Positions 25,442-33,268 of a stretch of DNA of 55,409 nt are shown here, one piece after another. The DNA is taken from positions 1 to 55,409 of the forward strand of contig JBBSLT010000001.1 in NCBI GenBank assembly GCA_038233555.1, given 5' to 3'. Below the pieces are notes generated by a model. That model was not told the DNA's origin. It made no database searches and saw only the letters and a list, made by a program, of their open reading frames with translations. A program made the position numbers and the translations under genes. Each line of letters begins with the position of its first letter. The stretch's first letter is position 1. This DNA comes from JADDRA01 sp038233555. Lineage in GTDB: Bacteria; Actinomycetota; Acidimicrobiia; Acidimicrobiales; CADCSY01.

Positions 25442-26557
25442 ATGACCAAGCTCACCGACCTGTACCGACAGCACGGCCAGAGTCCCTGGCTCGACGACCT
25501 ACGGCGGGACTGGCTGGCCGACGGCACGTTGCAGCACTGGATCGACCGGGGGGTGCGGGGGGTCACCTCCAACCCCTCGATCTTTCAGAAGGCCATGGCC
25601 GCCGGCAGCGCCTACGACGACCAGTTCACCCAGCTTTCCAAGGACGGTTGCTCGGCGGTGCGGGCCTATTGGGCCATGGCCGCCAGCGACGTGGCCGACG
25701 CGCTCGACATGTTCACTCCCTTGTTCCACGAGAGCGGGGGGACCGACGGCTACGTGAGCCTGGAGTTGGCCCCCGACCTGGCCCATGACACTGAGGGTTC
25801 GGTGGAGGCGGCCCGGCGCTTCCACACCGACCTCTCCCGCCCCAACCTCCTGGTCAAGATCCCCGCTACGGCGAAAGGGATCCCCGCCATCCAGCGCATG
25901 ATCGCCCAAGGTGCGAGCATCAACATCACCCTCATCTTCAGCCTGGAGCGCTACGGGGAGGTCATGGAGGCCTACCTGTCCGGCCTCGAGGAGCTGGAGG
26001 CCGGCGACCACGGCGCGGCGTCGCTGCCGCGGGTACACAGCGTGGCGTCGTTCTTCATCAGCCGGGTCGACGTCGAGGTCGACCGGCGTCTGGAAGCCAT
26101 CGCCACACCCGAGGCGCTCGAGCTGCGGGGCCGGGCCGCCCTGGCCCAGGCCAAGCTGGCCTACCGAGCCTTCCGCCAGACCTTCTCCGGGCCCCGGTGG
26201 GAGGCGCTGGCGGCCAAGGGGGCGCAGGTCCAGCGGCCGCTGTGGGCGTCCACCTCCACCAAGAACCCCGACTACCCCGACACCCTCTACGTCGATGAGC
26301 TCATCGGTCCGGACACCGTCAACACCTTGCCGGTGGCCACCCTGGAGGCGTTCGACGACCACGGCACGTTGGCGGCCACCGCCGAGGAGGGCGCCGACGA
26401 GGCCGAAAGGCTGTTCGAGCGCCTGGCCGCGCTCGGGATCGACCTCGACGACGTCAGCCGGGTGCTGGAGGAGGAAGGGGTGGCTGCCTTCGCCAAGTCC
26501 TTCGACCAGGGCATCGACGCCCTCTCGGCCAAGGCGGCTGAGCTGTCGCAGCGGTGA
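25442..26557 (+). CDS. tal: Transaldolase
   Basis: A 371-residue TIM-barrel enzyme of the pentose phosphate pathway transferring a dihydroxyacetone unit. The Schiff-base lysine is in NLLVKIPATAKG (about residue 138); other motifs are GVRGVTSNPSIFQKAM near the start and PLWASTSTKNPDYPDTLYVDELIGPDTVNTLP. It is of the longer bacterial/actinobacterial type. The stop overlaps the zwf GTG, so the two are coupled. Confidence 0.96.
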   Translation: MTKLTDLYRQHGQSPWLDDLRRDWLADGTLQHWIDRGVRGVTSNPSIFQKAMAAGSAYDDQFTQLSKDGCSAVRAYWAMAASDVADALDMFTPLFHESGGTDGYVSLELAPDLAHDTEGSVEAARRFHTDLSRPNLLVKIPATAKGIPAIQRMIAQGASINITLIFSLERYGEVMEAYLSGLEELEAGDHGAASLPRVHSVASFFISRVDVEVDRRLEAIATPEALELRGRAALAQAKLAYRAFRQTFSGPRWEALAAKGAQVQRPLWASTSTKNPDYPDTLYVDELIGPDTVNTLPVATLEAFDDHGTLAATAEEGADEAERLFERLAALGIDLDDVSRVLEEEGVAAFAKSFDQGIDALSAKAAELSQR

Positions 26558-28086
26558 GCGATTCCCAAACCCTGGCCGAGGGGCTGGGAATCGAGCGGGC
26601 TGCCGCTCCCGCCGTCATCGTCATCTTCGGCGCCAGCGGCGACCTCACCCGGCGCAAGCTCATGCCCGCCCTCCAGAACCTGATGGTCCGCGACCAACTG
26701 GCGGCCGGTACGTCGATCGTGGGCGTGGGTCGCAGCGACCTCGGGGACGAGGGCTTCCGCCAGAGGATGGCCGATGCGGTGCAGGCCGCGGCCGGCGACG
26801 GAGAGGTCGACCAACGGGCGTGGACCGAGCTGGAGGCGGGGCTGCACTACGTCAGCGGCGGCTACGACGACGTCGCCACCTACAAGCGGCTGGCTGAGCT
26901 GATCGAGGACCTCGACCGCGACCGGGGAACGAGCGGTAACCGTCTGTACTACCTGTCGACCCCTCCGGGAGTGTTCGCCGACGTGGTGGGCCAACTCGGC
27001 AGCGTAGGCCTGCACCGCCCAGCGACAGGTGGCGAGTTCGCCCGGGTCGTCATCGAAAAGCCCTTCGGTCGCGACCTCGACAGCGCCCGGGCTCTCGACC
27101 ACCGCCTCCACGAGGTGCTCGACGAGGACCAGCTGTACCGCATCGACCACTACCTGGGGAAGGAAACGGTGCAGAACGTCCTCGCCCTGCGCTTTGCCAA
27201 CTCCATCTTCGAGCCGGTGTGGAACCGTCGCTACGTCGAGTCGGTCCAGATCACCGTGGCTGAATCCGAAGGAGTCGGCCACCGGGCCGGCTTCTACGAA
27301 GACGCCGGGGCGCTACGCGACATCATGCAGAACCACCTCCTCCAGGTCCTGGCCCTCACCGCCATGGAGCCGCCGGCGACCATGTCCCCCAAGGGCATTC
27401 GCGACGAGAAGGTCAAGGCCCTCGGCGCCGTCGACCTCCTCGATCGCACCGAGGTGGCGGCCGAGGTGGTCCGGGGCCAGTACCGGACGGGCTGGGTCGG
27501 TGGCACCCAGGTGCCCGGATACCACGAGGAGGAGGGCGTGGCCGCCGACAGCCGGACCGAGACCTACCTGGCCATGCGTCTGCACATCGACAACTGGCGC
27601 TGGGCCGGGGTCCCGTTCTATCTACGCACCGGCAAGTGCCTGCCACGACGGGTCACCGAGGTGGCCCTGCAGTTCTCCGGGGTGCCCCACCTTCCCTTCG
27701 CCTCCACCCAGGTGACCGAGCTCGGCCCCAACGCCCTCGTGCTGCGCATCCAGCCCGACGAGGGCATCACGCTGCGCTTCGGGGCCAAGGTTCCCGGCCA
27801 GGCCTTCGACGTGCGCAGCGTCTCTATGGACTTCTCCTATGGCGCCGCCTTCGCCGAGGAGCCACCGGAGGCTTACGAGCGGTTGCTGCTCGACGCCCTC
27901 CTCGGCGACCCGACCCTGTTCATCCGCTCCGATGAGGTCGAACAGGCCTGGCGCATCGTCCAGCCCTTGCTCGACGCCTGGGCACAAGACGGTGCTCCGC
28001 CTGCCGGCTACGACGCCGGCACCTGGGGACCGGTCGAAGCTGACCAGTTGCTCGAAGCCGGTGGTCACCACTGGCGCCGGCCCTAG
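26554..28086 (+). CDS. zwf: Glucose-6-phosphate dehydrogenase
   Basis: It oxidises glucose 6-phosphate to 6-phosphogluconolactone, producing NADPH. The nucleotide site IFGASGDLTRRKLMPAL lies at about residues 24-40 and the substrate site RIDHYLGKETVQN at about 196-208. Length is 510 residues. The GTG overlaps the transaldolase stop (GTGA). The product presumably needs OpcA, encoded 2 bp downstream. With fbiC just beyond, an F420-dependent glucose-6-phosphate dehydrogenase might coexist elsewhere, but this one is the NADP type. Confidence 0.96.
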   Translation: MSDSQTLAEGLGIERAAAPAVIVIFGASGDLTRRKLMPALQNLMVRDQLAAGTSIVGVGRSDLGDEGFRQRMADAVQAAAGDGEVDQRAWTELEAGLHYVSGGYDDVATYKRLAELIEDLDRDRGTSGNRLYYLSTPPGVFADVVGQLGSVGLHRPATGGEFARVVIEKPFGRDLDSARALDHRLHEVLDEDQLYRIDHYLGKETVQNVLALRFANSIFEPVWNRRYVESVQITVAESEGVGHRAGFYEDAGALRDIMQNHLLQVLALTAMEPPATMSPKGIRDEKVKALGAVDLLDRTEVAAEVVRGQYRTGWVGGTQVPGYHEEEGVAADSRTETYLAMRLHIDNWRWAGVPFYLRTGKCLPRRVTEVALQFSGVPHLPFASTQVTELGPNALVLRIQPDEGITLRFGAKVPGQAFDVRSVSMDFSYGAAFAEEPPEAYERLLLDALLGDPTLFIRSDEVEQAWRIVQPLLDAWAQDGAPPAGYDAGTWGPVEADQLLEAGGHHWRRP

Positions 28087-28088
28087 CC

Positions 28089-29039
28089 GTGGCCGCCGTC
28101 GCCCAGGTGACCACGCTGGGGACCTGGCGCCAGCAAGACACGACCATGGGCCCCGTGCTGGCCGCCCTCGACCGGTTACGCCAGTGCGACCCCCGGGGTG
28201 CGGTACGAACCTCGCTGCTGACCCTGCTGGCCGTGGGCGGCGAAAGCGTGGAGGTTGACGAGGTCTTCGACACCGTGCACCGCCTCGGCATGGTCCAGCC
28301 CACCCGGGTGGTGGTGGTGCGGGTACTGGGAGGCCACCACCATCGCCTGGATGCACGGGTGGGGGTCCACTTGCAGTCCCGGGGAGGTCGCGACATGGGT
28401 ATCGACGACGTCGCCTTGGAGGTGGCCGGGCCGGTGACCTCGCACCTGGACTCCCTGGTGGAGCCCCTCACCCTGCCCGATCTCCCGGTGGTGGTGTGGT
28501 GCCGGGAGCGACTTCCGCCCGCTCGCAGCCGCCTCATCGGCCTGGCCGACCACCTGGTGGTCGACACCGTGGCCGCCGGGGGCCGGTCCCGCCTCCCGGC
28601 CGTGGCCCGGCTCCACCAGCGCACGCCGGTCGTCGACCTCGCCTGGCTTCGCCTGGGTCCGCTGCGCCGACGCCTAGCCTCATGCGTGCGCCAACCGGAG
28701 GTGGCCGGCCTGCTCGATCAGGTGACGTCGGCCACCGCCGCCGGGCCCGAGGTGGAGCGGGTGCTGCTAGCCGGGTGGCTGGGCGACCGCCTCTCGGCCG
28801 CGACGGTTACCGAGAATGAGGACGACGCTCCGCTGGCGGTCTTCTTGGCCGGCGAGGGCTTCCGCCTGGCGGTCGAGAGCGGGCCCGGTGCCGTCTCCAT
28901 AACCTTGGATCGTTCCGGTCAGGAGGAGTGGCGCTCCGAGACGGCCTCGTCACCGCCCACCACCGAAGGACTGCTGGCGGAAGCACTGTTGCACCTGAAG
29001 CCCGACCCGGTCTTCACCCGGGCCTTGGCCCGAACCTGA
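28089..29039 (+). CDS. opcA: Glucose-6-phosphate dehydrogenase assembly protein OpcA
   Basis: OpcA is an actinobacterial and cyanobacterial factor required for activity or assembly of glucose-6-phosphate dehydrogenase. This 316-residue copy has the family layout: an N-terminal RTSLLTLLAVGG region, RVVVVRVLG, and PDLPVVVWCRERLP, followed by a helical C-terminal domain. It starts with GTG directly after zwf. Residues MGPVLAALDRLRQCDPRGAVR before the core are unusual but in frame. Confidence 0.93.
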   Translation: MAAVAQVTTLGTWRQQDTTMGPVLAALDRLRQCDPRGAVRTSLLTLLAVGGESVEVDEVFDTVHRLGMVQPTRVVVVRVLGGHHHRLDARVGVHLQSRGGRDMGIDDVALEVAGPVTSHLDSLVEPLTLPDLPVVVWCRERLPPARSRLIGLADHLVVDTVAAGGRSRLPAVARLHQRTPVVDLAWLRLGPLRRRLASCVRQPEVAGLLDQVTSATAAGPEVERVLLAGWLGDRLSAATVTENEDDAPLAVFLAGEGFRLAVESGPGAVSITLDRSGQEEWRSETASSPPTTEGLLAEALLHLKPDPVFTRALART

Positions 29040-29085
29040 GTGCTTGGGTCCTGGTTCTCGGCGGAGGTCGAAGCACCGGGTCCCG

Positions 29086-29091
29086 TAGGGT
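29086..29091 (+). promoter_or_regulatory. -10 element (TAGGGT) of fbiC
   Basis: TAGGGT ends 7 nt before GTG 29099 and indicates a promoter separate from the opcA operon. Confidence 0.5.
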
Positions 29092-29098
29092 CGTGGAG

Positions 29099-31438
29099 GT
29101 GAGCGTGAACGGCGAAGAGATCCTCGACCTGCCTCTCGACCGCCTGTTGGGAGAGGCCGCCGAGGTGCGTGACCGTGCCCACGGCCGCCGGGTCACCTAC
29201 TCCCCCAAGGTGTTCATCCCCCTCACCCACCTGTGCCGCGACCGCTGCGGCTACTGCACCTTCGCCCAGCCTCCGGCCCGGTCGGCGGCGCCGTACCTGA
29301 GCCTCGACGAGGTGCTCGACATCGCCCGGGCCGGTGTGGCCGCCGGCTGCCACGAGGCCCTCTTCACGCTGGGCGAGCGCCCCGAGCTTCGCTACCCCCA
29401 GGCCCGGGAGTGGCTCGGGGGTCACGGCCACGAGACCACGGTCGACTACCTGATCGCCGCCTGCGCCTTGGTCCTGGACGAGACCGGGCTATTGCCCCAC
29501 GCCAACGCCGGCGCCCTCGATGCCGCAGAGCTGGCCCGGCTGCGACCGGTGACGGCCTCCCAGGGAATGATGGTGGAGTCGCTCCGGGCGGATCTGGTCG
29601 CCCATCGCGGCGCTCCCGACAAGTCGCCCGAGCGGCGGCTGGCCACGCTGGAAGCGGCCGGGAAGCTGGCCATCCCCTTCACCACCGGGATCCTGGTGGG
29701 CATCGGGGAATCCCGGGCCGACCGGGTGCAGGCCCTAAAGGTCATCGCCGAGTCCCACCGGCGCCACGGCCACGTGCAGGAGGTCATCGTCCAGAACTTC
29801 GTGCCCAAGGGGGGCACGGCCATGCACCGCTCCCCCGCCTGCCCCACCGACGAGCTGGCCTGGTCGGTGGCCGCCGCCCGCCTGATCCTGGCGCCCGAGG
29901 TCCACCTCCAGGCCCCGCCCAACCTCAGCGACGACTTCGCCGGGCTGCTCGACGCCGGGATCGACGACTGGGGCGGGATCTCCCCCGTCACCCCCGACCA
30001 CGTCAACCCGGAGCGGCCCTGGCCGGAGATCGACCGTCTGGGGGAGGCCACCGAGGCGCGTGGCTTCACCCTCGCCCCCCGCCTGACCGTCTACCCCGAA
30101 CACGCCTCGGACCCAGCGCGCTGGCTCGACCCGGCGTTGCGCTTCCCCGTCCTCGACCGCAGCGACGCCGAGGGCCTGGCCCGCGATCACCCGTGGCACG
30201 CCGGCGCCGAGGACACCCCCCCGATACTGCTGCCCCTCCGAACTTTGTCGGCTCAGCAGTGCGCCACACTGCTGAGCCGACAAAGAACGGCTGGGGGGTC
30301 GGCGGTGGCGGAGGTGCTGGCCGGGGTGGAGGCCGGCGAGGAGGTGGGCGAGGACGAGATCGTCACCCTGTTCTCGGCCCGGGGACCCGAGGTGACCTCC
30401 GTGGCTGGGGTGGCCGACCGCCTGCGGGCCGAGGTGGTGGGCGACACCGTCACCTGGGTGGCCAACCGCAACATCAACTACACCAACGTGTGCACGTTCA
30501 AGTGCCGCTTCTGCGCCTTTTCCAAAGGCCCGCTGTCGCTCAACCTGCGGGGTGCCCCCTACCTATTGTCCATCGACGAGATCCAGCAGCGGGTGGTCGA
30601 GGCCGTCGACCAGGGGGCCACCGAGGTCTGCCTTCAGGGCGGCATCCACCCCGACTTCGACGGTGACTACTACGTGCGGGTGGCGCGGGCGGTCAGCGAC
30701 GTCGCCCCCGGCATCCACATCCACGGATTCACCGCCCTGGAGGTGACCGAAGGGGCACGCCGGCTGGGTGAGCCCCTCGAGAGCTACCTACGCCGGCTGG
30801 CCGAGGCCGGGCTCAAGACGCTGCCGGGCACCGCCGCCGAGATCCTCGACGACGAGGTGCGGGCCGTTCTGTGCCCCGACAAGGTGAACACCGAGGAGTG
30901 GCTGGAGGCCCACCGGGTGGCCCATGGCGTCGGGCTCCGCTCCAACGTCACCGTCATGTTCGGTTCGATCGAAGGGCCAAAGCACTGGGCCCGCCATCTG
31001 CTGCGCACCCGGGCCCTGCAGCGCCAGACCGGCGGCTTCACCGAGTTCGTGCCCTTGCCCTTCGTGCACATGGCCGCCCCCCTCTACCTCCAGCGCCACA
31101 GCCGCCGGGGCCCCACCTTCCGAGAAGCTTTGCTCATGCACGCCGTGGGGCGCATCGCCTACCGGGGCGACATCGACCACATCCAGGTGTCCTGGGTGAA
31201 GATGGGCCGCGACGGTGCCCGCCAGGCCCTGGCCGCCGGCGCCGACGACCTCGGGGGCACGCTCATGGACGAGAACATCTCCCGGGCCGCCGGTGCCGCC
31301 CACGGCCAGGCCATGACCGGCCAGCGTTTCGCCGAATGGGTCGAGCCCCTGGGCCGGCACCTGGCGCAGCGCACGACGCTGTACGGCCCGGTCGAGGGTC
31401 GGCCCCAGCCCCAGCCCCAGCCGGCCGCACCGCGGTGA
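29099..31438 (+). CDS. fbiC: FO synthase, CofG-CofH fusion (FbiC)
   Basis: A fused two-domain radical SAM enzyme making FO, the chromophore of coenzyme F420, from tyrosine and a flavin precursor. The CofG-like half carries Cys46, Cys50 and Cys53 (CRDRCGYC); the CofH-like half carries Cys465, Cys469 and Cys472 (CTFKCRFC). The length, 779 residues, is slightly below the mycobacterial enzyme. GTG 29099 is chosen for the TAGGGT 7 nt before it; GTG 29093 is possible and the open frame reaches back into opcA. The linker, about residues 382-396, is encoded by a perfect 43-bp palindrome. The downstream LOG gene overlaps the stop. Confidence 0.95.
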   Translation: MSVNGEEILDLPLDRLLGEAAEVRDRAHGRRVTYSPKVFIPLTHLCRDRCGYCTFAQPPARSAAPYLSLDEVLDIARAGVAAGCHEALFTLGERPELRYPQAREWLGGHGHETTVDYLIAACALVLDETGLLPHANAGALDAAELARLRPVTASQGMMVESLRADLVAHRGAPDKSPERRLATLEAAGKLAIPFTTGILVGIGESRADRVQALKVIAESHRRHGHVQEVIVQNFVPKGGTAMHRSPACPTDELAWSVAAARLILAPEVHLQAPPNLSDDFAGLLDAGIDDWGGISPVTPDHVNPERPWPEIDRLGEATEARGFTLAPRLTVYPEHASDPARWLDPALRFPVLDRSDAEGLARDHPWHAGAEDTPPILLPLRTLSAQQCATLLSRQRTAGGSAVAEVLAGVEAGEEVGEDEIVTLFSARGPEVTSVAGVADRLRAEVVGDTVTWVANRNINYTNVCTFKCRFCAFSKGPLSLNLRGAPYLLSIDEIQQRVVEAVDQGATEVCLQGGIHPDFDGDYYVRVARAVSDVAPGIHIHGFTALEVTEGARRLGEPLESYLRRLAEAGLKTLPGTAAEILDDEVRAVLCPDKVNTEEWLEAHRVAHGVGLRSNVTVMFGSIEGPKHWARHLLRTRALQRQTGGFTEFVPLPFVHMAAPLYLQRHSRRGPTFREALLMHAVGRIAYRGDIDHIQVSWVKMGRDGARQALAAGADDLGGTLMDENISRAAGAAHGQAMTGQRFAEWVEPLGRHLAQRTTLYGPVEGRPQPQPQPAAPR
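30243..30285. repeat. Perfect palindrome (19-bp arms, 5-nt loop) inside fbiC
   Basis: Left arm CTTTGTCGGCTCAGCAGTG, loop CGCCA, right arm the exact reverse complement. It is read through in frame in the linker between the two radical SAM halves, where an insertion is tolerable. The right arm with flank ends CGACAAAGAACG, identical to the arm of the intergenic palindrome at 39225-39275, which suggests a dispersed palindromic repeat family. Confidence 0.85.
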
Positions 31439-32550
31439 GCAAGCGGCTTCCGGCCAAGCGGACCGGAGACGACGACCTCGACGCCCGCCTGGTCGAGCTG
31501 CTCGACGAGGTGGGGGCCACCGACGATCGCGACCAGCTCTTCGAAATCCTGGCCACGGCCGTGCTGCTGGCCGGGGACGGGGCCCACCGCCTCGACCTCA
31601 AGATCACCAACGCCGCCCTCCAGGAGATGCGTGCGGCCTTTCACATGTTCGCCCCCTACCGGGACGTGCCCAAGGTGACCATCTTCGGGTCGGCCCGCAC
31701 CACCTCCGACGATCCGCTCTACGCCCAGACCCACGACCTGGCGGCCGAGCTGGCCGATCGGGGATGGATGGTGGTCACCGGGGCCGGGCCGGGGATCATG
31801 GCTGCGGGCATGGAGGGTGCCGGTCGAGAGAATGCCATCGGGGTGCTCATCCGTCTGCCCTTCGAGGGCGGGGCCAACCCGTTCATCCTGGGCGACGACA
31901 AGCTCATCGAGATGAAGTACTTCTTCACCCGCAAGCTGATGCTGATCAAGGAGTCGGCCGCCTTCGTGGCCCTGCCGGGCGGATTCGGCACCCTTGACGA
32001 GACCTTCGAGCTCCTCACCCTGGTCCAGACGGGCAAGGCCGAGCCCGTGCCCATCGTCCTCCTCGACACCCCGGGCGGCAGCTACTGGGACGGCTGGCAG
32101 CGCTTCGTCGATCACGAGGTGGCGGGCAACGCCATGATCTCCCGTGAGGATTTTGCGCTGTACCGCATCACCGACAGCGTCGCCACCGCCGTGAGCGAGA
32201 TCGAGCGCTTCTACCGCAACTTTCACTCACTGCGCTACGTCGGTGACCGCCTGGTCGTGCGCCTCCACGCCGCTCCCACCCGGGCCGAGCTCAGCCGGCT
32301 GAGCGAGGACTTCGCCGACATCGTCGATGGCCGCATCGAGCGCAGCGGGCCGTTCCCCCCGGAGGTGTCGGGCAAGGACCACCTCGAGCTGCCTCGGGTG
32401 GCCATGCGCTTCGACCGCCATGGCTTCGGCCGCCTCCGTGCCCTCCTCGACGCCCTCAACGACCTCCCCAGCGCGCCGGCGCGCCCGTCGCCACCGCCCA
32501 CCGCCGCCGAGGAGGACCGCATCGTCGAAGAGGACGGCGCTTCCGCATAG
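31435..32550 (+). CDS. LOG family protein (TIGR00730-like) with C-terminal extension
   Basis: A 371-residue protein with the LOG/lysine-decarboxylase-like Rossmann fold: KVTIFGSART, VVTGAGPGIMAAGMEGAG and the active-site motif PGGFGTLDETFELLTLVQTGK (about 178-198). LOG enzymes hydrolyse nucleoside 5'-monophosphates such as cytokinin ribotides to base and ribose 5-phosphate. About 100 N-terminal and 110 C-terminal residues flank the core, the latter with an FHSLRYVGDRLVVRL-like domain and a Pro/Glu tail. The GTG overlaps the fbiC stop, so it is cotranslated with FbiC; a functional link to F420 is not known to me. Confidence 0.9.
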   Translation: MSKRLPAKRTGDDDLDARLVELLDEVGATDDRDQLFEILATAVLLAGDGAHRLDLKITNAALQEMRAAFHMFAPYRDVPKVTIFGSARTTSDDPLYAQTHDLAAELADRGWMVVTGAGPGIMAAGMEGAGRENAIGVLIRLPFEGGANPFILGDDKLIEMKYFFTRKLMLIKESAAFVALPGGFGTLDETFELLTLVQTGKAEPVPIVLLDTPGGSYWDGWQRFVDHEVAGNAMISREDFALYRITDSVATAVSEIERFYRNFHSLRYVGDRLVVRLHAAPTRAELSRLSEDFADIVDGRIERSGPFPPEVSGKDHLELPRVAMRFDRHGFGRLRALLDALNDLPSAPARPSPPPTAAEEDRIVEEDGASA

Positions 32551-32574
32551 CCACCTGGGTCGATGAGGACCGGA

Positions 32575-32591
32575 GATCAGATAGTCTGATC
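32575..32591. promoter_or_regulatory. Operator palindrome over the -10 of a vapBC pair
   Basis: GATCAGA TAG TCTGATC is a perfect 7-3-7 palindrome. It contains TAGTCT (32582-32587), which ends 6 nt before the antitoxin ATG. An antitoxin dimer bound here would block the promoter. Confidence 0.7.
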
Positions 32592-32593
32592 GC

Positions 32594-32836
32594 ATGGCCG
32601 ATGTGACTGCCACCGACGCAGCCAGGAACTTCGCTGACCTCCTCGATGCGATCGAGCATCGAGGCGAGCGTTTCACCATCGTCCGCCGGGGAAGAGCGGT
32701 CGCCCACCTCGAACCGGTGGCGCACGGGCGAGGCGCTGCGGCCAAAGCGCTTCTCCGCCGTCACTCACATGACCCGGCATGGGCTGACGATCTGGGCGCC
32801 CTGCGTTCGTCGGTCGAGGTCGATCACCGAGAGTGA
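32594..32836 (+). CDS. vapB: Antitoxin, Phd/YefM type
   Basis: An 80-residue antitoxin. DVTATDAARNFADLLDAIEHRGERFTIVRRGRAVAHLEPV is the Phd/YefM DNA-binding fold; the acidic C-terminal part binds the toxin. The ATG has TAGTCT 6 nt upstream within a perfect palindrome. Its stop overlaps the toxin GTG by 4 nt. Confidence 0.9.
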   Translation: MADVTATDAARNFADLLDAIEHRGERFTIVRRGRAVAHLEPVAHGRGAAAKALLRRHSHDPAWADDLGALRSSVEVDHRE

Positions 32837-33231
32837 GCCGCCTCCTCTTCGACACCACGTTGCTGATCGGCGCCGAACGTTCTGGCGACGCACTGGATGC
32901 GGTCGTCGACGACGATGACGACGTGGCCGTCGCCGCCATCACCATCGCCGAGCTTCGCGTTGGTGCCATCCTCGCTGACGAACGTCGGCGTCTCCGCAGG
33001 GAGTCCTTCCTCGTCGACATCCTCGAGGTCATTCCCGTCATCGACTACGACATCGAGGTGGCTGAAGTCCACGCCGCCCTCTTGGCCGAGGTGCGCCGAC
33101 AAGGGACTCCCCGAGGCGCCCACGACTTGATCATCGCCGCCACCGCACGACAGTCCCAACGGATCGTGGTGACGAGCGAACTCTCAGGGTTCCAAAACCT
33201 CCGAGGCGTACGAACGAGACAGCATCGGTGA
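32833..33231 (+). CDS. vapC: PIN-domain toxin (VapC family)
   Basis: A 132-residue PIN ribonuclease. Expected metal ligands are Asp7 (LLFDTTLLIGAE), the Glu in AAITIAELRVGA, the Asp in PRGAHDLIIAATA and the late Ser/Glu in VVTSELSGF. It follows its antitoxin with GTGA overlap. The run of Asp codons around residue 27 (DDDDD) is unusual. It converges on the ABC transporter. Confidence 0.9.
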   Translation: MSRLLFDTTLLIGAERSGDALDAVVDDDDDVAVAAITIAELRVGAILADERRRLRRESFLVDILEVIPVIDYDIEVAEVHAALLAEVRRQGTPRGAHDLIIAATARQSQRIVVTSELSGFQNLRGVRTRQHR

Positions 33232-33268
33232 CGGTGAATCTGGCCGCCCCGGCCATTGGTCCAGCCTT

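Noticed and set aside
30243..30285. Palindrome in fbiC as a transcription terminator
   Set aside because: It lies in the middle of an intact reading frame whose second half is conserved and complete.
29233..30666. Long alternative plus-strand frame inside fbiC
   Set aside because: The translation is Arg/Pro/Gly-rich and out of frame with an unmistakable two-domain radical SAM enzyme.
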